Assembly (NCBI GenBank): GCA_040753915.1
Contig: JBFMDN010000004.1
Span: 62,001-126,000 of the forward strand
Source: JBFMDN01 sp040753915
GTDB lineage: Bacteria > Desulfobacterota > Desulfomonilia > Desulfomonilales > Desulfomonilaceae
Reading direction: 5' to 3'
Length of the DNA: 64,000 nt
Part shown: positions 17,637-25,252 of the stretch, piece by piece
Position numbering within the stretch: position 1 is the first letter of the stretch
Layout: each line of letters begins with the position of its first letter
Notes under the pieces: generated by a model
The model's input: the letters and a program-made list of their open reading frames with translations, nothing else
Database searches by the model: none
Told to the model about the DNA's origin: nothing
Translations under genes and position numbers: made by a program

Positions 17637-19116
17637 CGATGAAGAGAGTATCCGCACCCTGATGCGGATGAACCTCGAATTGGAGGGATACAAGACGTTC
17701 GTTGCCGAAGACGGTCCGCAGGCGTTGGATATCTTCGAGAAACAACAGCCTGAAGTGGTGCTGCTTGATGTGCGGTTGCCAGGAATGGACGGGATCGAAG
17801 TGCTGAGTCAGATGAAGCGATTGTCGCCGGATACGGAGGTGATCATTATTACTGGGCACGGTGACATGGAAATGGCGGTGGAGTGTCTGCGTAAACAGGC
17901 GTCTAACTTTCTGACGAAGCCGGTGAGCGACGACCTGCTTACCCTTGCGGTCAAAGGGGCCGAAGAAAAGATAGCGCTAAAGAACAAGATCAAACAGTAC
18001 ACGCGAAACCTCGAGACCCTGGTTCGGGAAGCGAACGTAGATCTGGAACGAGCCTATCAGTTCAGAGAAAATATTATCGAGAACTCGCCCGACGCCATCG
18101 TGTGCATTCGCAAAGGCGGAGAAATCATTATCTTCAATTCCGCGGCGGAGAGACTCCTGGGGTACAAGAAGCATGAAGTGATCGGCAAGATGAACATCGT
18201 GAACGTGTACCCTCCAGGCGGTGCCAAGGAGATCATGAAGGGTTTGCGATCGGATGGCTTCGGCGGCCCTGGTATCCTTCAGAAACGGGAAGTCCTGGTC
18301 AAGTCCAAGACTGGCGAGGAGATACCTGTGTACATCTCTGCAGCCATACTATACGAAGACGGCAAGGAGACGGGCTCTGTCGGCATTTTCACTGACTTGC
18401 GGGAACGAAAGGAATTGGAAAGGCAGCTCCTACGCTCAGAGAAGCTGAGCTCGCTGGGGAAGCTTTCCGCCGGCATCGCCCATGAGATCAATCAGCCGCT
18501 GACTGGGGTCCTGACCTTCGCCCATCTCCTCGCGAAAAAATTCAAGGACGACGAGGAAACGCTCAGAGACATCGAGGTAATCGTCCGGGAAACCATGCGT
18601 ATCCGCGGCATAGTCCAGGGGATCCTGGACTTCGCGCGGGAAGTCCCTCTTCAGAAGGAGCCGGTGAGAATAGACCAGGTCCTCGAACGGACCTTGCGAA
18701 TCGTTGTGCATCAACAGCGGTTCTTCGGAATCGAGCTCAAGAAGGAGTACGACCCGGACGTCCCGGAAGTCGTGGTTGATTCCAATCTCATGGAACAGGT
18801 CTTTATGAACATCATCCTCAATGCACTTGATGCCATGGCAGGCTCCGGCACCCTGACAATACAAATTCGGGGAACAGGGGGACACGTTGATGTCTCTTTC
18901 CGAGACACGGGGACGGGCATGTCGGAGGATGTCATCGACAAGATTTTCGATCCATTTTTTACGACCAAAGATTCCACAGAAGGAATGGGAATGGGGCTTG
19001 GGCTCGCGGTGAGCTATGGCATTGTCAAGAACCACAATGGAGACATCCTGGTGAGCAGCAAGCTTGGAGAAGGCTCCACCTTCACCGTTCGACTTCCCAT
19101 AGGGGAAGGCACCTGA
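17614..19116 (+). CDS. Hybrid regulator: receiver-PAS-histidine kinase
   Basis: 500 residues. The N-terminal receiver has VVDDEESIRTL, the phosphoacceptor in VVLLDVRLPGMDG and FLTKPVSDD. A coiled-coil linker (LETLVREANVDLERAYQ) leads to a PAS domain (residues ~150-260) and then the H box SAGIAHEINQPLTGVLT. The ATPase domain has MNIILNALDAMAGSG, DTGTGMSEDVIDKIFDPFF and GMGLGLAVSYGI. No membrane segment. Start overlaps the end of the membrane kinase gene, which could phosphorylate the N-terminal receiver. Its output partner is not encoded here. Confidence 0.92.
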   Translation: MTKILVVDDEESIRTLMRMNLELEGYKTFVAEDGPQALDIFEKQQPEVVLLDVRLPGMDGIEVLSQMKRLSPDTEVIIITGHGDMEMAVECLRKQASNFLTKPVSDDLLTLAVKGAEEKIALKNKIKQYTRNLETLVREANVDLERAYQFRENIIENSPDAIVCIRKGGEIIIFNSAAERLLGYKKHEVIGKMNIVNVYPPGGAKEIMKGLRSDGFGGPGILQKREVLVKSKTGEEIPVYISAAILYEDGKETGSVGIFTDLRERKELERQLLRSEKLSSLGKLSAGIAHEINQPLTGVLTFAHLLAKKFKDDEETLRDIEVIVRETMRIRGIVQGILDFAREVPLQKEPVRIDQVLERTLRIVVHQQRFFGIELKKEYDPDVPEVVVDSNLMEQVFMNIILNALDAMAGSGTLTIQIRGTGGHVDVSFRDTGTGMSEDVIDKIFDPFFTTKDSTEGMGMGLGLAVSYGIVKNHNGDILVSSKLGEGSTFTVRLPIGEGT

Positions 19117-19219
19117 ATTCCGTATCGAGCATGCGCGGTTGCTCATCCCTGTGGACGCAACTGCCATCAATTCGGACTTGCTCTGGCGGTTGCGGCACAT
19201 GGGGGGCTTGCCGGGACGT

Positions 19220-20218
19220 TCAAAGTTCCAGAGCCCACGACGCGGCCCCCAGCAGCGCTGCTTCATCGTTCAGAATCACATTCACTGGGACTTTCTTGAG
19301 CAGGTCTTCAAAGCGTCCTTTTGCTGCGAAAGCCTTCATAAAGGGTCCGTCCTCTAGTTTTGGCAATATCTTCGGGGGGATACCTCCTCCCAGAAACACG
19401 CCGCCCGTGGCAAGCACGGTGAGGGCCAGATTCCCGGCTGCAGCCGCGAGGAGAGAGACAAACATATTCAGGGCTTCCTCGCAAATGGGATCATCTCCGG
19501 CAAGGCCCACCTCGGAGACTACCTTCGAAGAGTCTTCCCGGTTCATTCTCTCCTGCAGCCATGTCGGCTCGGGGAGCCCGCTCGTCTCTCTTAGCCACGT
19601 GTAGATGTCGTACAAGCCTGGTCCAGAAATAACGCGTTCGATGCTCACGTGGCCTAAACGGGTCCGAAAATGCCGGAACATGGCGATTTCTTTGTCCGTT
19701 CGGGGAGCGAAGTCCACATGCCCGCCTTCCGACGAAACGGGAAAAAGCTTTCCTTCTCTCCGCACCAGGAACGAAATCCCCAGACCCGTGCCGGGCGCTA
19801 CAAGCCCTATGTTGCCTTCCGGATCTCTCTCGCCCCTGTTGATCTCGGCCAGCTCGCCTGTTCTGAGAATGGGAATCGAATACGCGGTGGCGACCAGATC
19901 GTTAATCAGCCGTACCTTGTCCCATCCGAATCGCGTCTTGACACCTTCCTCGGACACAATCCAGGGCAAGTTCGTGGCCTTACATGTGCCGGCCAGAACA
20001 GGGCCAGCCACGCCAAAACATGCAGCAGATACGGGGCTGGAATTCTCTTCCATGAACCGTTCGACCAGAGATTCCAGATCCATCGATTCGGAGCTGGCGT
20101 AAGATGCCTTCGCCACCGGCTCCGGCCGTTCGAATCCGATTTCGTAGAGCCCCAGATTGGTCTTCGTGCCGCCTATGTCACCTGCTAGCACCAACCTGCC
20201 TGACGAACCATTGCTCAT
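19220..20218 (-). CDS. glk: Glucokinase (Glk family)
   Basis: About 332 residues from the ATG at 20218, which has GGAG upstream; an ATG 12 bases earlier is in frame. Family motifs are in order: phosphate loop LAGDIGGTKTNLGLYE, catalytic Asp in VRLINDLVATAYSIP, GLVAPGTGLGISFL, metal/substrate segment SSEGGHVDFAP, and ERVISGPGLYDIYTWL. The end has ATGGVFLGGGIPPKILP. It would phosphorylate glucose with ATP in the cytoplasm. It is convergent with the preceding kinase gene and is followed on the same strand by no sugar-transport gene. Confidence 0.9.
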   Translation of the reverse strand: MSNGSSGRLVLAGDIGGTKTNLGLYEIGFERPEPVAKASYASSESMDLESLVERFMEENSSPVSAACFGVAGPVLAGTCKATNLPWIVSEEGVKTRFGWDKVRLINDLVATAYSIPILRTGELAEINRGERDPEGNIGLVAPGTGLGISFLVRREGKLFPVSSEGGHVDFAPRTDKEIAMFRHFRTRLGHVSIERVISGPGLYDIYTWLRETSGLPEPTWLQERMNREDSSKVVSEVGLAGDDPICEEALNMFVSLLAAAAGNLALTVLATGGVFLGGGIPPKILPKLEDGPFMKAFAAKGRFEDLLKKVPVNVILNDEAALLGAASWALEL

Positions 20219-20248
20219 GGAAAGCTCCATTCTCGATGCCAGCCAATG

Positions 20249-20911
20249 TCATGGGACTACGTCAGCCTCGATACTGTCCACGTATTTCACCCAATCATAG
20301 CCGTAGTAACCGTCTGCAACGACGCGCAGGGGAAAGCCGTGCTTGACGGGAAGCGTACATCCGTTCACTCCATAGGCCAGGAAGACTCGTTCGGGACGGA
20401 GGTGCTCCAGCGGAACCCTCAAAGTCTTCGCGTACCTGCCGCGAGGCCCGCGGAACGTAACGAAATTCACCTCCGGACCTACCTGTGCCGTTTCAAGAAT
20501 AGGAAGCACCGAGACCCCTTTCCAGATGCCCTGATTCACGAACACGCCTGGGCAGACGAGGAGCACCTTCTTCTCCACGACAGGATAGGTAAGAATCTCC
20601 TGATATGTGATTTCGAGGCGATTCTTGACCTTTCCGCCTACGGAGAGTCGCCAGGCTGCCAGGTCGACCTCGTGGTCTTCCAACCCCATGGTGCCGAACT
20701 CTTCGAGGGGTGTGGGTTCCAGACGCGTCGCATCCAGGTTCGCGGGATTCTCCTTCACGAGCGTGTCCCGACCCGTGCCCGGGGCGATAATCATCTTGTC
20801 TGTTTCTTGCGTCATGGCTCTTGCCAGAGAAGCTGCAGCCTCATACCCGAGGACTGAGGCTAGCGCTCCTCCCGTGAGGATCCGTCTGAAAAAATCCCTG
20901 CGTGTGGTCAC
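20249..20911 (-). CDS. Tat-exported molybdopterin-dependent oxidoreductase (sulfite-oxidase fold)
   Basis: 220 residues. The N-terminus has the twin-arginine signal TTRRDFFRRILTGG and a hydrophobic stretch. The mature part is a sulfite-oxidase-type molybdopterin domain as in MsrP/YedY: LSVGGKVKNRLEITYQEIL, the likely molybdenum-ligating Cys in VLLVCPGVFVNQGIWKGV, and the C-terminal HGFPLRVVADGYYGYDWVK. It is shorter than MsrP and has no membrane heme partner (MsrQ) beside it. Likely periplasmic; substrate unknown. Confidence 0.88.
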   Translation of the reverse strand: MTTRRDFFRRILTGGALASVLGYEAAASLARAMTQETDKMIIAPGTGRDTLVKENPANLDATRLEPTPLEEFGTMGLEDHEVDLAAWRLSVGGKVKNRLEITYQEILTYPVVEKKVLLVCPGVFVNQGIWKGVSVLPILETAQVGPEVNFVTFRGPRGRYAKTLRVPLEHLRPERVFLAYGVNGCTLPVKHGFPLRVVADGYYGYDWVKYVDSIEADVVP

Positions 20912-21049
20912 GTTTCACCTGCTATCCACACTCCCTTCCACCCTGCAGCAAGACCGGTAAGTGTCGGCGTCACAAAATATGCTTAATATCACTATAATTC
21001 ATGGGGATCATCTTGGAAAGGCTCGCTCCAGGGCACCACATGACAGAAA

Positions 21050-22624
21050 CTAATGGGTCCCGGCTGCTCGCTGTCCAGTCGCGGCCACCGGCACCGGAAC
21101 AGAGCGCCCCGCCGCCTTCGCTGGCTCATGCCGGTACCGTGCTTTCGGCTCCTCGCCCATGATTGACATAATCTTCAGCGCTATTTCGGTGTTGTCGTAC
21201 CTCCCGTTAAAGAGGTGCGATCCCACTCCCGCAGCAGATGTTACCACCGCGGCCCCCGTATGGGAAAAGGATGTCCAACCAATACCTGCTTTGTTGTTCA
21301 GAATTTGTGTGAGCGTTACCGTTAGTGGATCATTCTCCCCGTATCGCACGTAATTCTTGAAGTTTTTCATCACAGGCTTGTCAAAGGCCATACTGAGCTC
21401 GTAAGCCCTTTTGATTCGCTTGACCTCGTGTTCATTGAGCGCCAAGGGATCGTTCGTGTCGCCCTCGAACTTGAGACCGAAGTATTCAGTGATTAGGGGC
21501 CTCACCGTCTCGAAGTGACAAAATTCCTTGCAGGCCTTCTTGTAGCTCTTGAGGACTTCCCCCACGAACCTCTCGGATGAGATTTTCTGGAGCGAGAGAA
21601 GCTCAAATCCGGTCTCATACTGGGTACCATAAGAGCCGAGGGACATCCCACCAGTCTCGTGGTCACCGGTGACAACGATCAGTGTTTCTGCCGGGTGCTT
21701 TTTCCAGAATTCGACCGCCTTCTCTATAGCCTCGTCGAAAGCGATCGTATCGTGAACGGACGTGGCCGCATCGTTCGCATGGCAGGCCCAGTCGATTTTC
21801 CCACCCTCTACCACAACGAAGAAGCCCTTCTCGTTCTCCAGAAAGCGAACCGCCGCATCGGTGAGCTCAGCGAGAGAGATATCCTCTCGCCCGTCCCTAT
21901 CCATGGCGTAGGGCATGGCGAACTTTTCCGTAAGCCTCTTATTGAACGCGTAAACTTTGTCATCCCCCGGCTTGAGGCTCATCAGCTCGTCTCTCTTGTT
22001 GATGAACCTGTACCCAGCAGTCTTCATGAGCTCACGGGCATCTCCTTTAAACTGTTTCGATTTAGTTCTTCTGTTGTCAGGGTCAACGAGCCCTCCCCCG
22101 CCGAAAAAGTCAAATCCGCTCTCCGCTATGGCCACATCGATATCGTAGAATTGGTACCTGCTTGGTACGTGGGCATAGAAGCCCGCCGGTGTGGCATGAT
22201 CGATCGGGGCGCTCGAGATGATGCCCACCTTCAACCCTCTCTTCTTTGCCAGTTCCGCTATGGTCTCTAGTGGCTTCCCATCGGGGTCCAGGCCTATCAT
22301 CTTTACGTTGGTCTTTTTTCCGCACGCGAGAGCGGTAACAGCCGCGGCAGAGTCGGTAATGTACCGGTTCTGCGCGCACGTAGTGGTGAGTCCCTGTGCC
22401 GGTAATGTATTCATGACGAGCTCTTTTCCCGCGAACGCGGCCGCGAGATCCCTCTGGGAAGCGCCCATTCCATCTCCGATGAAAAAGAAGATGTACTTTG
22501 CCGGCTTTCCACTGTAATAGTTCCCCGCACCGAGGGCCTGATCGAACCCCAGGACGATCCAGAAGAATAATGCAACCCCCAGAGAAACTAACCCCATCAA
22601 GCTGCGCATGTTCAGCTTCTTCAT
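21050..22624 (-). CDS. phoA: Alkaline phosphatase
   Basis: 524 residues with an N-terminal signal segment (residues ~9-32, LVSLGVALFFWIVLGF then ALGA), so the enzyme is periplasmic. Active-site motifs are all present: metal ligand FFFIGDGMGASQ, the nucleophilic Ser in ITDSAAAVTALACGKKT, GGKIDWACHANDA, VVTGDHETGGMS and the last zinc His in SFSHTGAAVV. AAGGAG lies close before the ATG. It hydrolyses phosphomonoesters. No Pho box or other phosphate gene is visible next to it. Confidence 0.93.
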   Translation of the reverse strand: MKKLNMRSLMGLVSLGVALFFWIVLGFDQALGAGNYYSGKPAKYIFFFIGDGMGASQRDLAAAFAGKELVMNTLPAQGLTTTCAQNRYITDSAAAVTALACGKKTNVKMIGLDPDGKPLETIAELAKKRGLKVGIISSAPIDHATPAGFYAHVPSRYQFYDIDVAIAESGFDFFGGGGLVDPDNRRTKSKQFKGDARELMKTAGYRFINKRDELMSLKPGDDKVYAFNKRLTEKFAMPYAMDRDGREDISLAELTDAAVRFLENEKGFFVVVEGGKIDWACHANDAATSVHDTIAFDEAIEKAVEFWKKHPAETLIVVTGDHETGGMSLGSYGTQYETGFELLSLQKISSERFVGEVLKSYKKACKEFCHFETVRPLITEYFGLKFEGDTNDPLALNEHEVKRIKRAYELSMAFDKPVMKNFKNYVRYGENDPLTVTLTQILNNKAGIGWTSFSHTGAAVVTSAAGVGSHLFNGRYDNTEIALKIMSIMGEEPKARYRHEPAKAAGRSVPVPVAATGQRAAGTH

Positions 22625-22905
22625 GTGCTCCTTACTCCCCGAAATGAGAATACGCTGCTCCCGCGATCATGTCCTGATCCGCACTCCGTGACTCTTCCGC
22701 CAAAGCCATAACAGGAAGGCCCCCGTGCTTGGCAAGAAGAAGCTCCACCGGGTGGGCTCGCCTTCGTGCAGCCATTCAACCATAGTTGCCACGCTGAGCA
22801 AGGTCAACGTAGGAAAGACCTGCTCATGAATTACTCATACGGACTGCCCCACTCGGTATCGTAACTTCCCGGAATTACGGTGAAGAACCATAGCCACCGG
22901 AGGAA

Positions 22906-23409
22906 ATGTTGCGGGATTTCATTTTTCCGGTCACACTCATGTTTCTCATGGAATCCAACACGGAGGAGAGGAAAGAGGAGATGACATTGGATGAGCAAGC
23001 ATGGACCGAGCTTCAACAGCGCCTCGGCTACTCTGACGAGGATCTCGCGAAATTCAAGGCCAACCCGAGGAACGCACGCGTCCTGAGCAAGGCCGCATAT
23101 CTGACGTCCAAAACCATAGTCGCGGAGGTCGTCCACTCCCACGGGTGCAACAGTCGCCACAAAGTGGGGGACAAGATTTACCTGGACGGCTCCGGTAACC
23201 TCATCTCCAAGCTGTGTCCGGGGAGAATGTGTATTTACGCTGTGGCCTCCCTGAGGCCTGCCGTGCTTGCCGTGAACGAGCTCGTCTTCGCGGGCGTTGA
23301 CCCGAACGAAATGGCTTTCAATCGTGTCGGATGCTCTGACGTGGGGGTAGAGTGCGGCGGATGGGGCCGCATTGTGATGGAGGTCCGCGTGGAAGACCGC
23401 ACGAAATAA
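22906..23409 (+). CDS. TIGR04076-like small protein of unknown function
   Basis: Up to 167 residues; GGAGG lies only two bases before the ATG, so a TTG at 22909 or the ATG at 22981 (MTLDEQAW) may be the real start. The conserved part is VEVVHSHGCN.RHKVGDKIYL, LCPGRMCIYAVASL and CSDVGVECGGWGRIVMEV, with several Cys residues (CPGRMC, C.DVGVEC). Members of this family often occur in anaerobes near redox enzymes; no biochemical role is established. It stands alone here between the alkaline phosphatase and a dispersed repeat. Confidence 0.7.
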   Translation: MLRDFIFPVTLMFLMESNTEERKEEMTLDEQAWTELQQRLGYSDEDLAKFKANPRNARVLSKAAYLTSKTIVAEVVHSHGCNSRHKVGDKIYLDGSGNLISKLCPGRMCIYAVASLRPAVLAVNELVFAGVDPNEMAFNRVGCSDVGVECGGWGRIVMEVRVEDRTK

Positions 23410-23454
23410 TCGGCAGGGGTACCGCAGAACCCGGAGAGCCTGGGGTGCTGGGGA

Positions 23455-23650
23455 GCCCGAGGACCCGGGTCTGACAAAATGGCTGAACTAAGTAGAGGAT
23501 TTCGTAAACATCCAGGACATGGCAGGCACGACGGACCATGAAAGTCCCCGGAATTTCGCGGGAGCCGTCGATAGCCACCACGAGCCGCCCTACTCCCGTC
23601 TTCGTAGCGCCGGCGTCTCGCCGGTAGTCTTCTTTTAAGCCCGCTTCGAG
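23455..23650 (-). repeat. Dispersed ~200-bp repeat, copy 2
   Basis: Reverse complement of the element at 8755-8960: the shared core is CGAGACGCCGGCGCTACGAAG followed by ACGGG, with GGACTTTCATGGTCCGTCGTG and GGATGTTTACG further on. It lacks the ~35-base insertion found in copy 1. It fills the space between the TIGR04076-like gene and the IclR promoter region. Confidence 0.55.
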
Positions 23651-23731
23651 CAAGGGCGGCTTCGAAAGCAGCAACAGCCGCTGCTGTTGAACTTAGGCCC
23701 CAGAGGGTAATCGCCCCACGTTGATTTTCTG

Positions 23732-23804
23732 TTGACACGGTCAGCGGTGCAGTGGTAGAGACTATCTTGTTTGTTTTACAAAACTATAGTTCGCTATATC
23801 GAAC
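23732..23804 (+). promoter_or_regulatory. Putative promoter and double palindromic operator of the iclR gene
   Basis: TTGACA at 23732-23737 is followed after 18 bases by TAGAGA (23756-23761), a weak -10. Just downstream are two perfect inverted repeats: GTTTTACAAAAC (23773-23784) and GTTCG-CTATAT-CGAAC (23789-23804). They sit at the expected transcript start and end two bases before the ATG of the IclR-family gene, so autorepression is likely. Sites are visible; the role is inference. Confidence 0.5.
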
Positions 23805-23806
23805 CA

Positions 23807-24598
23807 ATGCCTGCCCACAAGAAGACCGACAAAACTGACAAATACCTCGTGCCGGCAGTGGAGCAGGCTTTGCGCATATTGTTCCATATGGCACGGGCCG
23901 AATCTGCACACGTGACCTTGACCGAAATCTGCACAGAATTGGGAATTCACAAGAGCACGGCCTTCGGCATTCTCCGCACGCTCCAAAAGTTCGGCGTGGT
24001 TCAAACGGGCGGGAGGGGAAAGGGCTACTCCCTCGGTCCCGGCCTTATCGGTCTATCGAGAAAGTTTCTTGACACCCTTAGCGCTCCGAAGCTTGCCGAA
24101 CCCCTCCTGGCCGAGCTCGCAAGGAAGGCCGAAGCCACTGCAGCCCTGGGGTTGATCGCTGACAAGAATGTCTTTGTCGCGGCCAAGCACGAAGGGGATC
24201 GTGCGTTCGGTATCACCATGCGAGTGGGCGCTCGTTTCCCCCTTACCTATGGCTGCCACGGCAAGGCCATAGCCGCTTTCCTTCCGGAAGATGAGATCCA
24301 GAGGCTGATCGAGGAAGAAAGGCCATATTTTCATGGAGATCCCTCCAAGTTCGACGAGGAAAGGCTGAAGGAGGAAATCAGCCGGTGTCGCAAGGTCTGG
24401 TTCGCTGAAGATCTGGGGGAGATGGTGCCGGGACTCAATGCCGTGGCAGCGCCCGTGCTGGGCCCGAACGGCCGCCCCATGGGGTACCTGGCACTTATCG
24501 GCCTCGCCTCTGCAGACGCTGCCCAGGAGTGTGGAGCTCTCATTGCAGAAGCCGGAAGGACTCTATCGCGTCAGTTGGGTGCAAAAGTCGAGGATTGA
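23807..24598 (+). CDS. IclR-family transcriptional regulator
   Basis: 263 residues from ATG 23807. The N-terminal winged helix (residues ~15-75) has VPAVEQALRILFHMA, LGIHKSTAFGILRTLQKFG and GYSLGPGLIGLS. The C-terminal effector domain has MRVGARFPLTYGCHGKAIAA and WFAEDLGEMVPGLNAVAAPV, as in regulators of aromatic and acid catabolism. No Shine-Dalgarno is visible because the operator palindrome runs almost to the ATG; a TTG at 23771 is in frame. It is 115 bp upstream of the molybdenum hydroxylase operon in the same direction and probably controls it. Confidence 0.92.
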   Translation: MPAHKKTDKTDKYLVPAVEQALRILFHMARAESAHVTLTEICTELGIHKSTAFGILRTLQKFGVVQTGGRGKGYSLGPGLIGLSRKFLDTLSAPKLAEPLLAELARKAEATAALGLIADKNVFVAAKHEGDRAFGITMRVGARFPLTYGCHGKAIAAFLPEDEIQRLIEEERPYFHGDPSKFDEERLKEEISRCRKVWFAEDLGEMVPGLNAVAAPVLGPNGRPMGYLALIGLASADAAQECGALIAEAGRTLSRQLGAKVED

Positions 24599-24713
24599 AG
24601 GGCTGATAATCGGCTGACCGCATGCTGCCCGGAGACCTAGAGCTCGAAAGGCGGCCGCTCCGGGTTCTCTCAATCCTCATCAAGCCGGTCATTTTGTCGA
24701 AGGAGAGAAACAA

Positions 24714-25250
24714 ATGGCAACAAGTCAGGCCAATCGTTCCACTGTTCAAGCAGACCGGGTTCGCCGGGTAGGCTTCACGGTCAATGGACAGTACCACCAG
24801 TTTGTGGTGGGGAGCGGACCAAACGAAGTCTCACCGTCCCACACCCTGTCCTGGACCCTGAGAAACTCTCTGGGTCTCATGGGCACCAAGGTCTCATGCG
24901 ACATGGGCGCCTGCGGATGCTGCACTGTCATCTCAGACGGAAAAGCCGTCCTTTCCTGTAAGGTCCTGACAGTGGAGTGCGATGGAAAGACGATAATAAC
25001 AATCGAGGGGTTGAAAGATCGGAAAACTGGGGCGCTCGATCCCTTGCAACAAGCATTCATCGACCACACAGCGTTTCAATGTGGGTACTGCACGCCGGGA
25101 ATGATTATGACAGCCAGGGCATTCCTCAATGAGAACCCACGGCCAACGGAAGAAGAAATTAAGGAGGCCCTTTCCGGCAATTTCTGTAGGTGCATAAGCC
25201 ATTACCAGGTCATCAGGGCGATTATGTCGGTTGCGGAGAAGGGGCAGTGA
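24714..25250 (+). CDS. Molybdenum hydroxylase, [2Fe-2S] subunit
   Basis: 178 residues, ATG after AAGGAGAG. It has the two [2Fe-2S] domains of the xanthine dehydrogenase family: plant-type GTKVSCDMGACGCCTVISDG with a later single Cys, and the all-helical CGYCTPGMIMTARAFL with GNFCRCISHYQVIRA. It passes electrons from the molybdenum centre to FAD. The N-terminus carries about 18 extra residues compared with typical members. First gene of a three-subunit operon with the small-large-medium order. Confidence 0.93.
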   Translation: MATSQANRSTVQADRVRRVGFTVNGQYHQFVVGSGPNEVSPSHTLSWTLRNSLGLMGTKVSCDMGACGCCTVISDGKAVLSCKVLTVECDGKTIITIEGLKDRKTGALDPLQQAFIDHTAFQCGYCTPGMIMTARAFLNENPRPTEEEIKEALSGNFCRCISHYQVIRAIMSVAEKGQ

Positions 25251-25252
25251 AC

